From an uncultured bacterium (lineage in GTDB: Bacteria; Bipolaricaulota; Bipolaricaulia; RBG-16-55-9; DRJF01): a stretch of DNA of 64,000 nucleotides. Each line of letters opens with the position of its first letter. Position 1 is the first letter of the stretch. Below are positions 8,069 to 15,182 of the stretch, piece by piece. The notes under the pieces were generated by a model. It had not been told where the DNA came from and ran no database searches. It was given only the letters and a program-made list of their open reading frames with translations. Position numbers and translations under genes: made by a program. The DNA lies in assembly GCA_913053845.1 (NCBI GenBank), contig CAJXGD010000001.1, positions 1-64,000 on the forward strand, in the 5' to 3' direction.

Positions 8069-10432
8069 CTAAGGAGCAGCTTTTCCGGTGGCCAGCGCGA
8101 TGATCGCCCCGGCGCGCAACTGCTTCACCGAGATCTGACCGTTGACCAGGTTGATCTTGGTCTGACTCTGGCCGGTCAGCCGATCCCAGCTTCCCTTGTC
8201 CGGGTTGTAGTAGAAGAGCGCCAGATTGGCCTTCTTCACCCCATCGGCCAGCTCGGCATCGTCGTAGCCGACCTCGATCAGGGCATCGCCGGCGGCGAAG
8301 CCGGAGGTGAGCACGCTTACCGTCTTGACCACACCGGTCAGGCCGGCCAGCAGGTTGGGCGGAGCGGCGTTGCAGGCCACCAGATCGGGCGGTTGCCGGC
8401 TCTGACACTCGGAGAGAACCCTCGGTTGCCCCTGCTGGTATTTGCCCAGCACCGCCGCGCCACGGTCTTCCTTGGAGAGGTTGAAAAGCTCGACGCGCAG
8501 ATCAGCCCGATCCATCGCATCCAGCTCCACCTTGCCCAGACCGAAATCGCGCAGCATGAAGCCGGTCACCGAACTCTCGATCAGTTGATTGTGGCCGGCG
8601 GTCAGCCAGGGCAGCACCTGCTCAGTGGTCAGTCCCAACACGGCGTTGCCCGCACCTTCGAATACGCCGGCCGGACCGCGTGGGTCACCCCACCAGTTGC
8701 GCTGCGCCTGGATCTGATCCACCTGGCCGCTGGTGCTGAGCCCGAAGATCACATTGTCGGTGATGTCATTGTTTTGCAGATCAACCACGTTGCAATCGTT
8801 GAGTGCTATGCCGCCTTCAGCATTGCCGCTGACGGTGTTGGTATCGATGTCCACCCGCACCGAGCAGGTGGAGAGGGCGATGCCCCGCTCCAAGTTGCCG
8901 GAGAGCGTATTGTCCTCCAGGCGCAGCGTGCCGACCTTTTGGCCGAAGATGGCATCCTGCTGGTTGTTCTGAATCGTGTTCCCCAGCACAACCACATCGT
9001 TGACCCCGGAGAGGAAGACCCCCTCCTGCTCGCCAGAGGTGATGGTGTTCTTGATCACGCTGGTGGCGTCGGCCCCACTCATCAGCGCGATCCCTTGACC
9101 GCCGTTGGCGGTGAGCGTGTTATCATGCACCGTGTTGCGGGGACTCCCCTCGATCAGGATGCCCTGATCGCCGTTGGACTCGAGGCTGTTGCCCGCCACT
9201 TCGTCATTGCCCTGGCCGGCGCTGATATACAACCCGACGCCGTTATTGCTGTTGATCTTGTTCGAGCGAAAGACGTTTTGCCCGGCGGAGGCCTCCACGC
9301 TGATCCCGTCCTGATCGGAGTCGCTGATCTCATTGCTGACCAGGGTATTATTGCTCGGCGAGTGCTTGGCGGTCGACTGGGTGAACCGGATGCCGAAGCT
9401 GTTGTTGGAGAGAGTATTGTTGAGCACGATGCTGCCGGTGACGTCGCCCTCCAGCAGCACTCCGGAGGCGCCGGCCTTGATGTTGCCCAGTATCTGGTTG
9501 CTCTCGACGGTGTTGCGCTGGGCGGCCTGGTCACCCTCACGCAGGGCGATGCCCCCGGCTCCGTTGCTGCTGACCTGGTTGCCGCGCACCTCGTTGTTAT
9601 CTGAGGCGACCAGCGAGATGCCATAGAGGCTGGAGGAGCTGACGGTGTTGTCCACAATGGTGTTGCCATTGGCCACTTGCAACTCTATGCCTTCCAGGCC
9701 GTTGCCGGTCAGTTGGTTCTTGGCGATCTGGCCATTATCGGAGCCGGAGATGGAGATTCCCTCACCCTGATTGAGGCTGATCGTATTATCAGTGATGAGG
9801 AACCCGTCGGAGTTCTCTTCGATGGAGATGCCGGAGGTGCCGTTGCTGCGCACTTTGTTCTTCTCGATCTGCGCGTTGCGGCTGTTGCCCAGCACCCGGA
9901 TGCCTATCCGGCCGTTATTAAAGGGCTCATTGCCGGAGATCAGCACGTCGTCGCTGCTTCCCTCCACCAGGATGCCCTCATGCTTGGCGTCGTGGAGCTT
10001 GTTGCCCACTAGGTGCACCTGAATGTTTTCCACTACGACCGCGTCGTCGAAGCCATTGGCATTGATATCGAAGCCTTGCAGCAGTACACCCTTGGCCTGT
10101 ATATCTATCGAGCCCAAGATCTTGGTCCGCTCCGCTCCGCCTGAGGACTGCAACCGGAGCCCTTTGACGCTGATAGTGAGCTGTCCCTCATTGTAGATGC
10201 CGGGATCAACCAGAATGGTGGCGTTATCGGGCAACTCTTGAGGGCAGTTGGTCAAGGCCGCCTTGATGCTGTGGAAATGGAAATCACAGACCTTATCTGC
10301 GGACGGTGGGTTTTTTGCATCCACAAAGACGATTGGCCCTCCATGATGCGCCAGGAGGGTAGGGGCAGGAGCCAAGGCCAGTAGCGCGGCCAGCAGCACG
10401 AAAAGACTGATGAGTCCGGGTCTATCTCTCAT
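8069..10432 (-). CDS. secreted beta-helix (NosD-like) protein, copy 3
   Basis: About 787 residues from the ATG at 10432, chosen because AGGAGG lies eight bases upstream; the longer reading from 10492 lacks one. A signal peptide ends near LLAHHGG. The N-terminal cap differs from copies 1 and 2 (VFVDAKNPP, FHSIKAALTNCP, with two Cys that could form a disulfide). PbH1 repeats follow (about residues 100-600), rich in Asn and Asp ladders, closed by NWWGDPRGPAG, and then a C-terminal beta domain ending GAIIALATGKAAP. The C-terminal domain resembles the one in copy 1. It is first in the minus-strand run of three paralogs and probably the promoter-proximal gene. Function unknown. Confidence 0.8.
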   Translation of the reverse strand: MRDRPGLISLFVLLAALLALAPAPTLLAHHGGPIVFVDAKNPPSADKVCDFHFHSIKAALTNCPQELPDNATILVDPGIYNEGQLTISVKGLRLQSSGGAERTKILGSIDIQAKGVLLQGFDINANGFDDAVVVENIQVHLVGNKLHDAKHEGILVEGSSDDVLISGNEPFNNGRIGIRVLGNSRNAQIEKNKVRSNGTSGISIEENSDGFLITDNTISLNQGEGISISGSDNGQIAKNQLTGNGLEGIELQVANGNTIVDNTVSSSSLYGISLVASDNNEVRGNQVSSNGAGGIALREGDQAAQRNTVESNQILGNIKAGASGVLLEGDVTGSIVLNNTLSNNSFGIRFTQSTAKHSPSNNTLVSNEISDSDQDGISVEASAGQNVFRSNKINSNNGVGLYISAGQGNDEVAGNSLESNGDQGILIEGSPRNTVHDNTLTANGGQGIALMSGADATSVIKNTITSGEQEGVFLSGVNDVVVLGNTIQNNQQDAIFGQKVGTLRLEDNTLSGNLERGIALSTCSVRVDIDTNTVSGNAEGGIALNDCNVVDLQNNDITDNVIFGLSTSGQVDQIQAQRNWWGDPRGPAGVFEGAGNAVLGLTTEQVLPWLTAGHNQLIESSVTGFMLRDFGLGKVELDAMDRADLRVELFNLSKEDRGAAVLGKYQQGQPRVLSECQSRQPPDLVACNAAPPNLLAGLTGVVKTVSVLTSGFAAGDALIEVGYDDAELADGVKKANLALFYYNPDKGSWDRLTGQSQTKINLVNGQISVKQLRAGAIIALATGKAAP

Positions 10433-10598
10433 AGCAACGGACCTCCTTCTGTGGTTTGAACCAAGCGATTTGACGCTGCTCATCAACTTCACCTCATTCC
10501 AGCGGGTTGCTGCCTGAGGGCAGGCTGACCCGATTATAGGGACAGTTGTCCGCCGCGACTGTAATCGCTGTCACCTGGTCAGCCCAGGGCGCGGCGGC

Positions 10599-10628
10599 TT
10601 GCAAGGCCCGCGGGGCATCTCCTATAAT
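10599..10628 (+). promoter_or_regulatory. promoter of the NYN-domain gene
   Basis: TTGCAA (10599-10604) and TATAAT (10623-10628) are 18 bases apart. The leader to the GTG start is about 110 bases and contains the palindrome at 10669-10683. Confidence 0.45.
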
Positions 10629-10668
10629 ATTCATACTGCATCACTGTGTTCTTTGACAATATGGCAGA

Positions 10669-10683
10669 CCCAGGTGACCTGGG
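10669..10683. promoter_or_regulatory. operator-like palindrome CCCAGGT-g-ACCTGGG
   Basis: Two perfect 7-base arms flank a single base. A loop of one base cannot fold as a hairpin, so protein binding is the likelier role. A related half-site (ACCTGG) lies near 10573. Confidence 0.4.
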
Positions 10684-10744
10684 GGCCGCTCGGTCGGTTA
10701 ACGCTATTCGGTTTGTCGGTTGAAAACGGTGAAAGGAGCATTCA

Positions 10745-11557
10745 GTGGTCCCATCTGCTAGCAATGGAGAGCAGGAAAGCAAGAAAACCGTCGTCTTTAT
10801 CGACTTAGAGAACATCTATATCGGATTTCGCAAGCAGTACGGTCGTGATCTCACCGCCAGGGAGCTGGTGGAGAAAGCGCGCTCCTTCGGGGGCGTGAAG
10901 ATGATCAATATCTACGGCGACTTCAGTGAGCCCACCTATCCCCAGTGGTTCAAACTGGAACTGGACAATCAAGGGGTGCTGGCGACCAACGTCCCCAAGG
11001 ACCGCGACCGTGACGGCCACCCCACCAAGAATCGCATTGACATTCGGATCGTGGTGGACATCTTCCGCGCCCTGGCCTTCCGCCCGGAGCTGGAGCACTA
11101 CGTGCTGATGACCGGGGACAAGATTTTTTTGGATGTGCTCAATCTGATCCGCAACGATTTCGGCAAAGAGGTGCTGGTCTCCGGCATCGAGGGCACGGTG
11201 GCCCAGGTGCTGCAGCAGGCCGCCGAGTTCGTGCCCTTCAACGCCGACAGTAGCTTCGATGAGAGCATCGGCCACTTTGTACAACTGATGGACCGGCTGG
11301 AGCACCGCGTGCTGGAGGGTACCTATAGCTACCTGGGCTGGAAGCTGGTGATAGATCAGCTCAAGGAGAGCTCGGAGTTCGGCTTCAGCGAGTGGCGCCA
11401 GGCGCGGGATTTCTTTGAGCGCATCAAGCGGGAAGGCAAGCTGATCTTGCGTTCTTATCCCGGCCAGAGCCGCGAGATCGAGGCCTATCGTCTCGACCGG
11501 CGCAACCCTCTGGTGCGGCGCATCCTGCAATTGGACGCCAATGCCAACGCCAATTAA
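10745..11557 (+). CDS. NYN-domain (LabA-like, PIN-fold) putative ribonuclease
   Basis: A 270-residue protein. Residues about 15-165 form a NYN domain: VVFIDLENIY carries the first acidic residue, the segment with TKNRIDIRIVVDI carries the next Asp, and YVLMTGDKIFLDVLN carries the GD/SxDxDF-like motif. Acidic residues at these places coordinate the metal in PIN-type nucleases. The C-terminal 100 residues (EGTYSYLGWKLVIDQL onward) look like a winged-helix or LOTUS-type domain, as in LabA-like proteins, and could bind nucleic acid. The GTG start at 10745 follows GGAG by about eight bases. It stands alone downstream of its own promoter. The RNA target is unknown. Confidence 0.78.
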   Translation: MVPSASNGEQESKKTVVFIDLENIYIGFRKQYGRDLTARELVEKARSFGGVKMINIYGDFSEPTYPQWFKLELDNQGVLATNVPKDRDRDGHPTKNRIDIRIVVDIFRALAFRPELEHYVLMTGDKIFLDVLNLIRNDFGKEVLVSGIEGTVAQVLQQAAEFVPFNADSSFDESIGHFVQLMDRLEHRVLEGTYSYLGWKLVIDQLKESSEFGFSEWRQARDFFERIKREGKLILRSYPGQSREIEAYRLDRRNPLVRRILQLDANANAN

Positions 11558-11562
11558 CTCTT

Positions 11563-12564
11563 GTGAGCCATGAAGGTGGAGCCGGCGGGGAGATGACAAG
11601 CCCTGCCCCTGCCGTCGCTCCGGGCGTCAGGCGTCTCCAGGTTCCCAATCCCTATTTCGAGGGTCAGAACAACGTCTATCTCCTTGAGGGGGAGCCGCTG
11701 ACGCTCATTGACGCCGGCATCAACACCCCGTTGTCCCTGGCGGCGCTGGAAAGCGGTCTGCATAGCCTGGGATATGCCCCGGAGGAGTTGGAGCAGATCG
11801 TGCTCACCCACAAACATCTCGATCACTTCGGTCTGGCCCGTAGCTTGCAGGAGTGCTCCGGCGCTCGTGTCTACATTCATCAGGCCGATTGGGATGAAGT
11901 TACGCACTTCGAAGCAACTCACGCTCAGGTCACGCGGCGCTATCGAGCCTTTCTGGCCGAGTGGGGCGTGCCGGCCGAGCTGATCGGCTCACTGGCCTTT
12001 TTGCGCAAGGATTACAGCCGTCTGGCCCGCTCGGTGGCGGCCAAGCCCCTCAGTGATGGCCAGCATTTGCAGCTAAGTCAGGGCGAGCTGATCGTCATTC
12101 ATACGCCGGGGCATACCTGCGGCTCGGCCTGTTTTCAGTGTGACCGGTTGCTCTTTAGCGGCGACCATCTGCTGCCCAATTACACCCCCAATATTGGCGC
12201 GACCGACATGGAGTCCGGCCAGCTATTGAGCCAATATCTGGGCTCACTGGAAAAGATCCGTCGTCTGAGGGGCATCGAGCTGGTCTTACCGGGGCATGGG
12301 GAGCCGATCAGTGATATTGCCGCTCGGATTAGCGCCATCGAGGCCCATCATCGGGAGCGCTCGGGGAAGATTCTGGAGATACTGACAGGTGGACGGCCTC
12401 AAACAGTTTATCAGATCGCCCTGCAGCTCTTCGGGCAGTTGCGCGATCACCATGTGCTGCTGGGCTGCGGGGAGGTTTGGGCGCATCTGGAGGCGCTGAT
12501 CGAGGGGGGGCAAGTCGAGCAGGCCACCTCCGATCCGGGTCGCTATCTTGCAGGAAGAAAGTGA
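11563..12564 (+). CDS. metallo-beta-lactamase-fold hydrolase
   Basis: A 333-residue member of the MBL superfamily. The metal-binding motif THKHLDH lies near residue 85, followed by a His in the block HTPGHTCGS, an Asp in LLFSGDHLLPN, and a final His in LPGHGEP (about 245). This order matches the glyoxalase II-like/LACTB2-like branch, whose members cleave thioesters or other ester-like substrates with two metal ions. A C-terminal helical extension of about 70 residues resembles the winged-helix tail of LACTB2-like proteins. The start may be GTG at 11563 or ATG at 11593; neither has an ideal ribosome binding site. It begins only five bases after the NYN gene, so both are probably one transcript. 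Confidence 0.8.
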   Translation: MSHEGGAGGEMTSPAPAVAPGVRRLQVPNPYFEGQNNVYLLEGEPLTLIDAGINTPLSLAALESGLHSLGYAPEELEQIVLTHKHLDHFGLARSLQECSGARVYIHQADWDEVTHFEATHAQVTRRYRAFLAEWGVPAELIGSLAFLRKDYSRLARSVAAKPLSDGQHLQLSQGELIVIHTPGHTCGSACFQCDRLLFSGDHLLPNYTPNIGATDMESGQLLSQYLGSLEKIRRLRGIELVLPGHGEPISDIAARISAIEAHHRERSGKILEILTGGRPQTVYQIALQLFGQLRDHHVLLGCGEVWAHLEALIEGGQVEQATSDPGRYLAGRK

Positions 12565-12596
12565 TCTTGCCTTGACTCCTGACCCCACGAAGATTT

Positions 12597-12750
12597 ATGC
12601 TGACTGGTGGTCGGTTAGTAGAGGTAAGGGCCCTGCTAAAGAAAGAAGGGATCTGCTTGCTCTGCTCTGAGCCACAGGCCGACCATTGTCACCGGCGACT
12701 GGTTGCTGAGTATTTAGCCCATTTCAGGCCGGAGCTGCAAATTATCCATG
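12597..12750 (+). pseudogene. DUF488 remnant, N-terminally truncated
   Basis: Residues encoded around 12640-12746 read CLLCSEPQADHCHRRLVAEYL and continue to LQIIHG. This is the C-terminal signature of DUF488 proteins, with the CxEx-HCHRR block. The upstream two thirds of the domain are absent because the preceding hydrolase ends at 12564. The frame then runs into unrelated sequence. A different frame is open from 12748 to 12945 and ends inside the recQ start codon; I do not recognise its 65-residue product. Confidence 0.6.
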
Positions 12751-12945
12751 GGGCGGAAGCTGCTGGAGCGGTTGGGAGGCGCGCCGCGACAGCTCAGTCA
12801 GGCCGATTTCGAGCGGCGGGGAAAAGAGATCACCTATCTGGCCCTGGGATTATCGCGCTTGTATAAGAACAAGCACTGGCTCATCGTCATAGGCGTGCAC
12901 TCGATTCCCAAGTTGGCGGTTGAGATTGATTACGGGAAGTTGTGA
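12748..12945 (+). CDS. small ORF coupled to recQ, unrecognised
   Basis: Sixty-five residues, basic and without a recognised domain. Its TGA overlaps the recQ ATG by one base, which would allow translational coupling. No ribosome binding site is visible upstream and the frame opens inside the DUF488 remnant, so it may be a by-product of that deletion and not a real gene. Confidence 0.3.
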   Translation: MGRKLLERLGGAPRQLSQADFERRGKEITYLALGLSRLYKNKHWLIVIGVHSIPKLAVEIDYGKL

Positions 12946-15005
12946 TGGATTTGCTGCAACAGACACTTCAAGAGGTTTTCCAGTTTGCACAGTTCCGTCC
13001 CGGTCAGCGCGAGGTGATCGAGCGCGTACTCACCGGACAGCCCACGCTGGCCGTCCTGCCCACCGGCTCCGGGAAGTCACTCTGCTATCAGTTGCCGGCG
13101 TATCTAAAGCGGGAGCAGGGCGTCACCCTAGTCATCTCACCCCTGATCGCGCTGATGCAAGACCAGGTGGAGGCCTTGGCCCACCGAGGCCTTACCTATG
13201 CCACCTGTCTGAACAGTGCCTTGGACCCATCTGAACTGGCCACCCGCTACCGAGAGATCGAGCGGGGCAACTACCAGCTCATCTACGTGGCCCCGGAAAG
13301 ATTCGATTCACTGCGGTTTCAACGGTGCCTGCGCTCCGCGCCCGTCTGGCTATTGGTGATTGACGAGGCCCACTGCATCAGCCAATGGGGCCATGACTTT
13401 CGCCCTCACTACCGCACGCTCAGCCATCGTCTGCCCGCACTGCAGCGCGCCGCCGTTCTAGCGCTGACCGCCACGGCTACCCCGGCAGTTCAGGAGGACA
13501 TCGTGCGCACGCTAGGACTGCCCAACATGGGGTGCATCGTCGGCGACTTCGATCGCCCGAACCTGCAGCTCGAAGTGTTGCAGCTCCAGCGCCGTGAAGA
13601 GAAAGAGAGTCGCTTGATCGAGCTACTTTCGGCAGAGCAGAGCCCGGCTATCGTCTACACCAGTACGATCAAAGAGGCAAAGAATGTATATGCACTACTA
13701 AAGAAATCTAAGTTAAGCGTAGGGCTCTACCACGGCAAGCTGGAGTCGCAGGAACGGACCCAGGCGCATAGTGACTTTCAAGCCGACCGCACTCGGATCA
13801 TGGTAGCTACGGTAGCCTTTGGCATGGGCATTGACAAACCGGACATTCGTCGCATCATCCACTACAATATCCCCGGCTCGCTGGAGAGCTATTACCAGGA
13901 GGCCGGGCGCGCTGGCCGTGATGGCCGGCCGGCAACCTGCACGCTCTTTTATTCGCAGAGAGATGTGGGCACTCAGCGCTTCTTCATCGATCAAAAGTAT
14001 CCACCACCCCAACAGGTTTACTATCTGTACACGAGGATCCGCGCAGCTCACCCGCTCCCGGTTTCTGCTGACGACTTGGCTACGGCCAGTGAGCTTTCAG
14101 GGATTAGCGTCAATGCAGCACTGCAAACGCTCTGTGAGCAGGGCTGGACTGAGATGAGAGCAGGTGGAAAGTATGCTTTGACCCAACCTGGGGTGGAGCG
14201 CCCCTCGATTGACTTCCACCCATCTCAAGCTCGCCAGAAGCGTGACAACGACCGGCTGAAAAAGATGATCAGATATACGAGCGGCAACACCTGTCGCCGC
14301 GCTTACATTCTCACTTATTTTAGTCAACATGCTGCCCCTTTCTGTCAAAATTGCGACGTCTGCTCTCCTAACGAAGAGCACTTGATGGCCAGTGTTAGGG
14401 CCAATGAAACGGCTCACGCTACTACCGAGTCTGACCGTGTGGCCAGGATCATTCTGAAGGGAGTCTCAGATTTTAGAGGCCGGTGGGGACAGACAATGAT
14501 CCGAGATGTCTTACTGGGTGGTAAACGCAGCAAGCTGCTTCAGAAGAGCTTGGACAGTACCAAGGCCTATGCTCAACTGCGGTCATATCGGAGCAAACAG
14601 ATCAAAGCTTGGATTGACGAGCTGGTCTCGCGCCGTTTGCTGCAAGTAACCGCGGAAGAATACCCGAAATTGGTGATTACCGCTGCGGGTCGTCAGGCAC
14701 TGGAGAGCGAGACGCCCATCGCGCTCTCTAGCCTCAGGGAGCATCCCAAGCCAGCGGCCGCAACGAACGAAGGAGAAGACCAAGAGGTTGATCCAGCTCT
14801 GTTTGAGCAATTGCGACAGTGGCGCTATAGAAGAGCAAAGTCTCTCGATGTTCCCGCTTTTATGATAATGTATAATAGTACGCTGAAAGAGATCGTCCGC
14901 CGCCGCCCGCACAGCCTGGAAGAGCTTGAGCAGATAAAGGGTATCGGCCCACAGAAGATTAAGCAGTTCGGTCAAGAGCTCATTGATATAATACAGAGAT
15001 GGTAG
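12945..15005 (+). CDS. recQ: ATP-dependent DNA helicase RecQ
   Basis: About 686 residues. The SF2 helicase core carries Walker A LPTGSGKSLCYQLPA (about residue 40) and the DEAH box VIDEAHCISQWGHDFRP (about 140). Motif VI QEAGRAGRDG lies near 325. The RecQ C-terminal zinc site follows, with Cys residues in CRRAYILTYF and CQNCDVC (about 445-470), then a winged helix. The HRDC domain closes the protein (about 610-686) with IKGIGPQKIKQFG. RecQ unwinds forks and recombination intermediates with 3'-5' polarity and works with RecA, RecJ and topoisomerase III. The ATG at 12945 is preferred over the GTG one codon upstream. The part after about 14200 is somewhat less GC-rich than the neighbours. Confidence 0.93.
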   Translation: MDLLQQTLQEVFQFAQFRPGQREVIERVLTGQPTLAVLPTGSGKSLCYQLPAYLKREQGVTLVISPLIALMQDQVEALAHRGLTYATCLNSALDPSELATRYREIERGNYQLIYVAPERFDSLRFQRCLRSAPVWLLVIDEAHCISQWGHDFRPHYRTLSHRLPALQRAAVLALTATATPAVQEDIVRTLGLPNMGCIVGDFDRPNLQLEVLQLQRREEKESRLIELLSAEQSPAIVYTSTIKEAKNVYALLKKSKLSVGLYHGKLESQERTQAHSDFQADRTRIMVATVAFGMGIDKPDIRRIIHYNIPGSLESYYQEAGRAGRDGRPATCTLFYSQRDVGTQRFFIDQKYPPPQQVYYLYTRIRAAHPLPVSADDLATASELSGISVNAALQTLCEQGWTEMRAGGKYALTQPGVERPSIDFHPSQARQKRDNDRLKKMIRYTSGNTCRRAYILTYFSQHAAPFCQNCDVCSPNEEHLMASVRANETAHATTESDRVARIILKGVSDFRGRWGQTMIRDVLLGGKRSKLLQKSLDSTKAYAQLRSYRSKQIKAWIDELVSRRLLQVTAEEYPKLVITAAGRQALESETPIALSSLREHPKPAAATNEGEDQEVDPALFEQLRQWRYRRAKSLDVPAFMIMYNSTLKEIVRRRPHSLEELEQIKGIGPQKIKQFGQELIDIIQRW

Positions 15006-15112
15006 TCGCAGAGGCGCTTTCTGCCTTAGGTGTTCATCGGCTCCGGAAGTTGCCCTATGCTGACAGTAGTGGTTTGCTTATCTCTGATGACAAGCTCCAC
15101 CCTCCGGCAGAT

Positions 15113-15141
15113 TTGCTTTTCCCAAGAGCGCTCCGTAAGAT
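15113..15141 (+). promoter_or_regulatory. promoter of the M1-like peptidase gene
   Basis: TTGCTT (15113-15118) and TAAGAT (15136-15141) are separated by 17 bases, about 40 bases before the TTG start. Confidence 0.4.
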
Positions 15142-15182
15142 ACAGGCCACCTCAGTTGTACACTAAGCAGGAGGGATAATCC

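Larger units (their letters stand above)
10433..10744. other. divergent intergenic regulatory region
   Basis: This 312-base stretch separates the beta-helix genes (-) from the NYN-domain gene (+). It holds a perfect TATAAT on the minus strand (10533-10538), a plus-strand promoter (10599-10628), and a 7-1-7 palindrome (10669-10683). I see no gene in it. Confidence 0.5.

Noticed and set aside
8024-9604. A 526-codon open frame on the plus strand opposite beta-helix copy 3
   Set aside because: It mirrors the Asn/Gly/Ile repeat codons of the real gene, has no domain or signal, and similar shadows lie opposite copies 1 and 2.
10723-10735. Shared 13-mer AAAACGGTGAAAG upstream of the NYN gene and, on the minus strand, of pyk (23974-23986)
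   Set aside because: A chance match of this length is expected in a window this size, and the positions relative to the starts differ.
14999-15166. A 55-codon frame between recQ and the M1-like gene
   Set aside because: No ribosome binding site, no recognisable domain, and it overlaps the next gene's promoter; chance is likely.
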